DNA from: a bacterium | Lineage (GTDB): Bacteria; Electryoneota; RPQS01 | Reading direction: 5' to 3' | Length of the DNA stretch: 6,852 nucleotides | NCBI GenBank assembly: GCA_018814465.1 | Contig: JAHIZR010000151.1 | Coordinates: 1 to 6,852, forward strand | Shown here: piece by piece, positions 1-4,808 of the stretch | How the letters are laid out: every line of letters begins with the position of its first letter | How positions within the stretch are numbered: the stretch's first letter is position 1 | The notes under the pieces: generated by a model | What the model saw: the letters and a program-made list of their open reading frames with translations, nothing else | What the model was told of the DNA's origin: nothing | The model's database searches: none | Position numbers and translations under genes: made by a program

Positions 1-264
1 TGCGCCTTTTCCGCAAAAAACCTTCTCGATTCCTGATCCGCTCGCGGCTTTCCTGAACTCATCGACATCTGCGGGACACTCAAGGGCAACTGCAGGCACG
101 CGGTATTCCGCCGCAAGACTCAATAATAAATCCGCATTCGAATGCGCCGATATGCCGGCCAATGAAAAGCTGTCCCGCTGCTCGCGTACGACATCCAGTG
201 CGCTTTCCCCGATCGAACCGGTAGCGCCAATCAATAACAGCCGCTTGTGAGAATGGCTACTCAT
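1..264 (-). CDS. dxr: 1-deoxy-D-xylulose 5-phosphate reductoisomerase, N-terminal part (3' end outside window)
   Basis: Dxr (IspC) converts 1-deoxy-D-xylulose 5-phosphate to 2-C-methyl-D-erythritol 4-phosphate with NADPH in the cytoplasm, the committed step of the MEP isoprenoid pathway. Only the first 88 codons are visible; family members are about 390-400 residues, so roughly 300 lie beyond base 1. The N terminus reads MSSHSHKRLLLIGATGSIGE and continues SALDVV. This is the Dxr dinucleotide-binding signature (G13, T15, G16, S17, I18, G19), with Ala14 where many homologues have Ser. Residues 81-88 (KVFCGKGA) fit the conserved strand before the 'G' loop of this domain. The start ATG (262-264) overlaps the TGA of the preceding lipoate-family gene as ATGA. 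I see no good Shine-Dalgarno before it, so coupled translation is likely. Identification rests on the N-terminal domain only, but the motif and spacing are characteristic. Confidence 0.9.
   Translation of the reverse strand, partial: MSSHSHKRLLLIGATGSIGESALDVVREQRDSFSLAGISAHSNADLLLSLAAEYRVPAVALECPADVDEFRKAASGSGIEKVFCGKGA
261..264 (-). other. ATGA stop/start overlap, lipoate-family gene to dxr
   Basis: The TGA of the LipM-like gene (261-263) and the ATG of dxr (262-264) share bases as ATGA. The dxr start has no evident Shine-Dalgarno, so its translation probably relies on ribosomes finishing the upstream gene. Confidence 0.85.
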
Positions 265-1010
265 AGTTTTAATGCGCCGAGTGCTGTCAAGCGCTCAGTT
301 AACTCGCCGAACACAGCGCGAAAGCTCCGCTCCATCTGTTCCCGAATCTCCGCATCGGGAATCACCTGACCGGTTTCTTGTTCGACGGATGTTGATCTTG
401 CATTTAGTTTCTCGCGCAGTATCGTCCGGTCATGCTCGGATTTCAGCCGAAGATACTCTGCAATTCGCAAATGATCGCTCCCGATCAGGATTGAGCCGTG
501 CTGCAGAATAGCCCCTTCATATTTGCGCTGCGCGCTGCCGACGATCTTTCGCCCATTGGCAGTGACTTCCCAGCGCGACGTCCTCACGAAGCACATCGTC
601 CGATTCGGTAAAGCCGACAACGGCTCTCCGCGCGGTTCCAGTTGAGCATCAACTCCGATTGCGCGAAGACCCTCAGTGATCGCACGCCCGACGTACTCGA
701 GCACTAAGGAAGCTGTCTGCTGTCGCTCTGCCTTCGGACAAGCCACCGCATAAGTAAGTTCCTCGCTGTGTAGCACGGCAGCTCCGCCCGTCGGTCGTCG
801 AACCCATGGGACAGCATCAGCTTCCATCTCATCAAGCAGAAGCATAGATTCCTTCTGGTGATAGCCCAGCGAAATAGTTGGCTTATCCCATTTGTAAAAA
901 CGAACGACTCCTACCTTCCCTCCCTTCGCCGCACTCTCAAGCAACTCCCAATCCCGCTGCATTTGGTATGCGCCGCTGCCCGCGGGTTCCTGAAGGATCT
1001 CGAATTTCAT
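261..1010 (-). CDS. LipM-like octanoyl-ACP:protein octanoyltransferase / lipoate-protein ligase family protein
   Basis: A 249-residue single-domain protein of the BPL/LplA/LipB superfamily, which attaches octanoyl or lipoyl groups to the lysine of lipoyl domains (pyruvate and 2-oxoglutarate dehydrogenases, glycine cleavage H protein). Visible motifs are RRPTGGAAVLHSEELTYAV (71-89), the acyl-binding loop; a cysteine at 140 in NRTMCFV; and GRKIVGSAQR (153-162) with the conserved Lys155, followed by ILQHGSIL (168-175). A cysteine a few residues before GRK-(I/V)-(V/A)-GSAQ matches the nucleophile of Bacillus LipM-type octanoyltransferases. The C-terminal accessory domain of E. coli LplA is absent. 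I therefore favour an acyl-ACP-dependent transferase over an ATP-dependent lipoate ligase, but the families are hard to separate by eye. The start ATG overlaps the lpxA stop (ATGA), with AGGA only 3 bases upstream, and the stop overlaps dxr in the same way. An octanoyltransferase would share the acyl-ACP pool with LpxA, LpxD and FabZ. Confidence 0.8.
   Translation of the reverse strand: MKFEILQEPAGSGAYQMQRDWELLESAAKGGKVGVVRFYKWDKPTISLGYHQKESMLLLDEMEADAVPWVRRPTGGAAVLHSEELTYAVACPKAERQQTASLVLEYVGRAITEGLRAIGVDAQLEPRGEPLSALPNRTMCFVRTSRWEVTANGRKIVGSAQRKYEGAILQHGSILIGSDHLRIAEYLRLKSEHDRTILREKLNARSTSVEQETGQVIPDAEIREQMERSFRAVFGELTERLTALGALKL
1007..1010 (-). other. ATGA stop/start overlap, lpxA to lipoate-family gene
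   Basis: The TGA of lpxA (1007-1009) and the ATG of the LipM-like gene (1008-1010) share bases as ATGA. AGGA lies 3 bases before the ATG, closer than optimal, which suggests termination-reinitiation. Confidence 0.85.
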
Positions 1011-1816
1011 ACGTCCTGAGGATCTTCCGAATATCGTGATCTGCCCGGCAACAATCCGCGTTTGGAGAGCTTCGCGAATTCCAAAATATTCTGGATCGGC
1101 TCCGTCATGTCCAAATGCTCTGAAATATGCTTTAAAGCTTGAGTCGTGTTCATCGAAGACGCGAACAGGAATTTGTAGGCCTGTTTGATTGAGTCGATAT
1201 CCTCACGTTTGAATCCGCGCCTTCTTAGTCCGATGGCATTCAGCCCCGCATAAGCCAGCGGATATCCGCCCGCCATAATATAAGGCGGAACATCTTTGGG
1301 AACTCGAAATCCGCCGCCGACCATGCAATGCCTCCCGATTCGCACAAACTGATGCACCGGCAGCACTCCGCCAAGAATTGCGAAATCCTCGATCTCCACG
1401 TGGCCGGCAAGATTCACGGAGTTCGCCAGAATTACGTTATCGCCGATCAGGCAGTCATGCGCGACATGAGCGTAAGCCATGATCAGACAATTCTTCCCGA
1501 TTCTTGTCTCGCCGCCTTCGCCTGTTCCGCGATGCAGCGAGACAAATTCCCTGATAACCGTATTATCGTCGATGAATAAACTGGTTCGCTCGCCGCCGAA
1601 TTTTAAATCCTGCGGGACTGCGGCTATCGTCGTCGATGGAAATACCTCGACATTGTTTCCGAGTCTGGCTCCGCTGTAAATACGAACCGAGCTGTGAATA
1701 TGACAACCGTCGCCGATCACGACATCACCATCAATCACTGCATAAGGATCGATTCGGACATTTTGACCGATCTGCGCACCATCGGCGATAATCGCCGTCT
1801 TGTGAATTTCTGACAT
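1007..1816 (-). CDS. lpxA: Acyl-ACP:UDP-N-acetylglucosamine O-acyltransferase
   Basis: LpxA transfers an R-3-hydroxyacyl chain from ACP to the 3-OH of UDP-GlcNAc, the first step of lipid A synthesis, in the cytoplasm as a trimer. The 269-residue length is close to E. coli LpxA (262). Residues 1 to about 190 are a left-handed parallel beta-helix of hexapeptide repeats (for example IGDGCHIHSSVRI, IGDNVILANSVNLAGHV). The block YAHVAHDC (115-122) supplies the catalytic His120 (E. coli His125). LAGHV gives His139, VHQF gives His155, and VPQDLKF (67-73) is the conserved substrate loop. GLRRRGF (196-202) opens the C-terminal helical domain. Gly168 aligns with E. coli Gly173, the residue that sets acyl length. 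The gene lies 11 bases after lpxC-fabZ with no clear Shine-Dalgarno, so it probably depends on coupled translation. Its last codons overlap the start of the lipoate-family gene by 4 bases. Confidence 0.96.
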   Translation of the reverse strand: MSEIHKTAIIADGAQIGQNVRIDPYAVIDGDVVIGDGCHIHSSVRIYSGARLGNNVEVFPSTTIAAVPQDLKFGGERTSLFIDDNTVIREFVSLHRGTGEGGETRIGKNCLIMAYAHVAHDCLIGDNVILANSVNLAGHVEIEDFAILGGVLPVHQFVRIGRHCMVGGGFRVPKDVPPYIMAGGYPLAYAGLNAIGLRRRGFKREDIDSIKQAYKFLFASSMNTTQALKHISEHLDMTEPIQNILEFAKLSKRGLLPGRSRYSEDPQDV

Positions 1817-1827
1817 TGGTAGGTTTC

Positions 1828-3216
1828 TTATTTATCAACGACAACGGCGGTCATATCCGCCTCGGCAACGAGTACACCGTCAACATGTGCCTCGCCTTTC
1901 ATCTTGCAGATACCGCGCCTGAAAAGCAGCATCTCAACCGTAAACCGGATTTGATCGCCCGGTATAACGGGCTTTCTGAACTTGATATTATCCAATCCCG
2001 TAAAATAGACCACTTTCGTTTCAGGATTGTCCACCGAGTTTAATAACAACACGCCGCCCGTTTGTCCCATTGCCTCGATGATCAGCACGCCGGGCATAAT
2101 CGGATGGTCCGGAAAATGCCCCTCAAAGAATTGCTCATTCCGCGTGACATTCTTTAAACCGACGACTCGCTCCTCCGGCGTAAGCTCAAGGATTCGGTCG
2201 ACAAGCAGCATCGGATAACGATGCGGGAGCAAATTCTGAATAGCCTGCGAATCGAAAACGTATCCCGCGCCTGATTTGCTGCCGAATCTGCGCGTGATCT
2301 TCTGCCCCTCAAAAACCTTGCGGAGCTGCTTTGCAACTTCAATATGCGACGCATGACCGCCGCGCGCGACAAGCACATGACCTTTGATTGGCGCTCCCAC
2401 GAGCGTAAGATCCCCAACCAGATCAAGAGTCTTATGCCTCACGGGTTCATTCGGATAGCGTAATTCGTAGTTGCCAAGCACGGTGTGGGTTCTATCGATA
2501 TCATGATCGAACTTAAAGACTTCCCGCAAATGCGCGAATTCCTCGTCACTGAACTCGCGATCAACGAATACCACGGCATTACTGAGCGTCCCCCCCCGAA
2601 TCAGTCCGGCAGCTCGAAGCGATTCCATTTCGGACAATAAGCAAAAAGTCCTGGCGCGCGAAAACTCCTCGAGAAACTCTTCCATCGAATACATCGAGGT
2701 ATACTGCGTCCCGATTGACATATGCTTGTAGTCGATCATATAGGTGACTCGAAACTCAGCCGACGGCACAACGACGATGTCTACCGCGTTCTTCTCGTCA
2801 TGATAGCTGTAAGTCTTATCCACCTCCATGTAGACTCGCTCGGCATCCTGCTCGACAATTCCCACCTTTTTTAATGCTTCTACGAAGGGAAGTGCGCTGC
2901 CGTCTATTGCCGGCGGCTCGTCGGCGGTCAACTCCACAATGACGTTGTCTATCTTCATCCCGGCTAAGGCCGCGAGGACATGCTCCACGGTATGCACTCG
3001 GGTATTCTCATTCCCCAGTACGGTCGCGCGAGAGACATCGACAACGTAGTCCACGATAGCGGGAATCGGCTTGGCATCAACCTGGTCCGTCCGGATAAAG
3101 ACGATTCCGGTATTCGGCTCGGCCGGTTTGAAAGTCAGTCCGCTGGGATGTCCCGTGTGCAGACCGATTCCGTTTAAACTGATTGGTCCTTGAATAGTAT
3201 GCTGACGGTCGCTCAT
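1828..3216 (-). CDS. lpxC-fabZ: Bifunctional UDP-3-O-acyl-N-acetylglucosamine deacetylase / 3-hydroxyacyl-ACP dehydratase (LpxC-FabZ fusion)
   Basis: A 462-residue fusion. The LpxC part (about 1-308) is the zinc deacetylase that commits precursor to lipid A. TVEHVLAAL carries Glu78 and zinc ligand His79; VRHKTLDLVGDL (259-270) carries zinc ligands His261 and Asp265; GGHA gives His288, matching E. coli His265. The FabZ part (about 322-462) is the hot-dog-fold dehydratase of fatty-acid elongation. It has LLPHRYPMLLVDR (329-341), then FFEGHFPDHPIMPG with catalytic His367 and Glu381 in IEAMGQ, with the same 14-residue spacing as E. coli FabZ. A linker of about 15 residues joins them in one open frame, so this is a true fusion. 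I chose the ATG at 3214-3216 because MSDRQHTIQGPISLNGIGLH matches LpxC N termini; a TTG 111 bases upstream would lie inside lpxD. The start overlaps the lpxD stop (ATGA). A run of eight G encodes Arg-Gly-Gly at 207-209. Confidence 0.96.
   Translation of the reverse strand: MSDRQHTIQGPISLNGIGLHTGHPSGLTFKPAEPNTGIVFIRTDQVDAKPIPAIVDYVVDVSRATVLGNENTRVHTVEHVLAALAGMKIDNVIVELTADEPPAIDGSALPFVEALKKVGIVEQDAERVYMEVDKTYSYHDEKNAVDIVVVPSAEFRVTYMIDYKHMSIGTQYTSMYSMEEFLEEFSRARTFCLLSEMESLRAAGLIRGGTLSNAVVFVDREFSDEEFAHLREVFKFDHDIDRTHTVLGNYELRYPNEPVRHKTLDLVGDLTLVGAPIKGHVLVARGGHASHIEVAKQLRKVFEGQKITRRFGSKSGAGYVFDSQAIQNLLPHRYPMLLVDRILELTPEERVVGLKNVTRNEQFFEGHFPDHPIMPGVLIIEAMGQTGGVLLLNSVDNPETKVVYFTGLDNIKFRKPVIPGDQIRFTVEMLLFRRGICKMKGEAHVDGVLVAEADMTAVVVDK
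2590..2597 (-). repeat. Eight-G homopolymer tract inside lpxC
   Basis: The coding strand reads CGG GGG GGG ACG here, an uninterrupted run of eight G in frame. It encodes Arg207-Gly208-Gly209 of LpxC in the conserved segment GLIRGGTLSNAVV. Gain or loss of one G would truncate LpxC, remove the FabZ domain and probably reduce coupled translation of lpxA. It may simply reflect codon choice at a conserved Gly-Gly. Confidence 0.9.
3213..3216 (-). other. ATGA stop/start overlap, lpxD to lpxC-fabZ
   Basis: The TGA of lpxD (3213-3215) and the ATG of lpxC-fabZ (3214-3216) share bases as ATGA. Only a weak GAG lies upstream. Coupling would keep the N-acyltransferase and deacetylase in proportion. Confidence 0.85.
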
Positions 3217-4262
3217 GATGATTTCTCGTCGACGGTTGCCGACTGGCTTTCCAGTTGCTTCTCTAACTCTCGAACTCGTTTCAGAAGCTCCGGAAGCCTG
3301 TTCAGCGAAGCTTCTATCCTCTTCCAATGCGCGATCGGTCTCGAGGGGCTTCCCGAGACTACTGTGCCGGCGGCTACGTTATTGGATACTCCCGTCTGCG
3401 CGGCGAACATTGCCCCGTCTCCGATCTTCAGATGACCCACTATCCCCACTTGCCCTCCTAATTGACAGCGATTCCCGATTGCCGTGGATCCCGCGATTCC
3501 GGTCTGCGCGGCGATCACGCAATGCTCGCCGATAGTTACGTTATGCGCTATCTGGCATAGATTGTCAATCTTCGTCCCGCGACAGATTCTGGTTTGCCCA
3601 AGCGTCGCACGATCAATCGTAGTGTTCGCGCCGATCTCAACGTCGTCCTCTATCACAACAATTCCCACCTGCGGAATTTTCCTGAAAACATTCGATTCGG
3701 CGGCAAAACCAAAACCGTCGCTCCCGATAACCGCGCCGTTCTGAATGACAACCCGGTCACCGATCCGAACACCATATCGCAAGCTGACATTGGAATACAC
3801 AATGCATTGCTTGCCGATCTCTGCATCGCGGCCGACATGAGTATTCGGATAGAGTATCGTGTCCGCGCCGATCTTAGCGCCCGCTTCAATTACACAGCAG
3901 GCTCCGATCGCAACGCCTTCGCCCAGCTCAGCGGTCTTATCCACAACTGCGGCGGCGTGAACTCCGATGGCAACTTCGCGAACCTCAGGGAAAAACACCT
4001 CGAACAGCTTCACAAACGACAGATAGGGATTGTCGACAACAATCACCGTTCCGGCCTTTCTGGCGATTCCCGGGCCGACCAAAATCGCGCCCGCTCTCGA
4101 CTCATCAAGAAAACGGACATATTTGGGATTTGCTATGAATGACAGATCTTTGGGACCGGCTTCTTCGATCTTTGCCAGGCTTTGAATCGAGAGTGCGGCA
4201 TCGCCGAGCACTTTCCCTTGAAGCAGCTTGGCGATCTCGCCGGTTGTCATCAATTTCTGCAA
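3213..4262 (-). CDS. lpxD: UDP-3-O-(3-hydroxyacyl)glucosamine N-acyltransferase
   Basis: LpxD adds the second R-3-hydroxyacyl chain, from ACP to the 2-amino group of UDP-3-O-acyl-glucosamine, as a cytoplasmic trimer. The 349 residues compare with 341 in E. coli. The N-terminal uridine-binding domain (about 1-100) has LSFIANPKY (40-48), with Phe42, Asn45 and Tyr48 at the positions reported to hold the uracil. The hexapeptide-repeat beta-helix covers about 101-305. It includes VIGSDGFGFA (178-187), ANTTIDRAT (212-220) and IDNLCQIAHNV with catalytic His240 (E. coli His239); His277 in VGHL matches E. coli His276. Residues 315-345 form a charged helix that could be coiled coil. The start is taken as TTG at 4260-4262, because an AGGAG lies 8 bases upstream; ATG at 4248-4250 (four codons in) is the alternative but has a poor ribosome site. 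It follows skp by 5 bases and overlaps lpxC by 4. Confidence 0.95.
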   Translation of the reverse strand: MQKLMTTGEIAKLLQGKVLGDAALSIQSLAKIEEAGPKDLSFIANPKYVRFLDESRAGAILVGPGIARKAGTVIVVDNPYLSFVKLFEVFFPEVREVAIGVHAAAVVDKTAELGEGVAIGACCVIEAGAKIGADTILYPNTHVGRDAEIGKQCIVYSNVSLRYGVRIGDRVVIQNGAVIGSDGFGFAAESNVFRKIPQVGIVVIEDDVEIGANTTIDRATLGQTRICRGTKIDNLCQIAHNVTIGEHCVIAAQTGIAGSTAIGNRCQLGGQVGIVGHLKIGDGAMFAAQTGVSNNVAAGTVVSGSPSRPIAHWKRIEASLNRLPELLKRVRELEKQLESQSATVDEKSS

Positions 4263-4267
4263 AAGAA

Positions 4268-4786
4268 CTACTCCTCAAGCTCGTCCAGAACTAATTGGGT
4301 TATGTCATACTGCGGCAGAGCAAAAACGATATTCCCAGATGCCGCGTCAAAAACCATATCATAGCCGTCCTGCTGACTGATGGTCTCGATGGCGGCGTTT
4401 ATCTTCTCGAGGATCGGCCGTGACAACTCAAGATTCCGCGTAAACAGCTTGCCTCCTTCGCCCCAAGTCTCACGGCGAAAGGTATTCAGCTCCTGCTCCT
4501 TTTCGGCAAGCCTTGTCTCTTTCTCGGCTCTCGATTCGGCGGAAAGCATCAGGCTCTGCGCTGCCAACTCATCACGCATTGAGTTCACCACATCCTCCAG
4601 TACTGTCGCCTCGTTGACATAGGCCTGCTCTTCTTCCTGAAGTTTGCTCCTTGCTTCCTGAAATTCACTGTACTCTTCAAGAATTCGATCTGAATCGATG
4701 TAGCCGATCTTGACGTCCTTGGCTGTTGCCGACGAAAATAAGCCGGCTGCCAGAAAGACTGCTAAGATAATACTGATTCGGCGCAT
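4268..4786 (-). CDS. skp: OmpH/Skp-family periplasmic chaperone
   Basis: Skp (OmpH) binds unfolded outer-membrane proteins in the periplasm and escorts them to the BAM complex. The 172-residue precursor begins with a Sec signal peptide: MRR, a hydrophobic core at about 4-16, and a likely cleavage after SSATA (residue 22). The mature start KDVKIGYIDSDRILEEY matches the family's first strand and helix. Residues about 40-108 are rich in Glu, Lys, Arg and Gln with heptad-like hydrophobics, as expected for the tentacle coiled coils. The end, GYDMVFDAASGNIVFAL followed by YDITQLVLDEL (160-170), is the conserved closing strand and helix. E. coli Skp is 161 residues. The gene starts 22 bases after bamA with GGAG 7 bases upstream of ATG, and lies 5 bases before lpxD, as in many diderms. 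Sequence in this family is weakly conserved, but layout and context make the call secure. Confidence 0.93.
   Translation of the reverse strand: MRRISIILAVFLAAGLFSSATAKDVKIGYIDSDRILEEYSEFQEARSKLQEEEQAYVNEATVLEDVVNSMRDELAAQSLMLSAESRAEKETRLAEKEQELNTFRRETWGEGGKLFTRNLELSRPILEKINAAIETISQQDGYDMVFDAASGNIVFALPQYDITQLVLDELEE
4271..4275 (-). promoter_or_regulatory. Ribosome binding site deciding the TTG start of lpxD
   Basis: AGGAG on the minus strand lies within the last codons of skp (GAG GAG TAG). The spacer to TTG at 4260-4262 is 8 bases, an ideal distance. The spacer to the ATG at 4248-4250 would be 20 bases, which is too long. This favours TTG initiation; the four extra residues are Met-Gln-Lys-Leu. 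Confidence 0.6.
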
Positions 4787-4793
4787 GAAAATA

Positions 4794-4797
4794 CTCC
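4794..4797 (-). promoter_or_regulatory. Ribosome binding site of the skp gene
   Basis: GGAG on the minus strand sits 7 bases before the skp ATG, in the 22-base gap after the bamA stop. It is the only gene junction in the window with both a real gap and a well-placed Shine-Dalgarno before an ATG. I see no promoter-like boxes or hairpin in this gap. Confidence 0.6.
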
Positions 4798-4808
4798 GTG
4801 GTTATTAA

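Noticed and set aside
1479..1679. Small plus-strand frames opposite lpxA and elsewhere
   Set aside because: All are antisense to genes with intact catalytic motifs, are short, and show no recognisable protein features.
3217..3327. 37-residue N-terminal extension of LpxC-FabZ from a TTG
   Set aside because: It would overlap lpxD by over 110 bases, and its residues do not resemble LpxC. The ATG at 3214-3216 gives the family's usual N terminus and an ATGA junction.
3594..4142. Plus-strand open frame of 182 codons opposite lpxD
   Set aside because: It is entirely antisense to the conserved hexapeptide-repeat region of lpxD. The regular repeat of isoleucine, glycine and aspartate codons tends to leave the opposite strand open.
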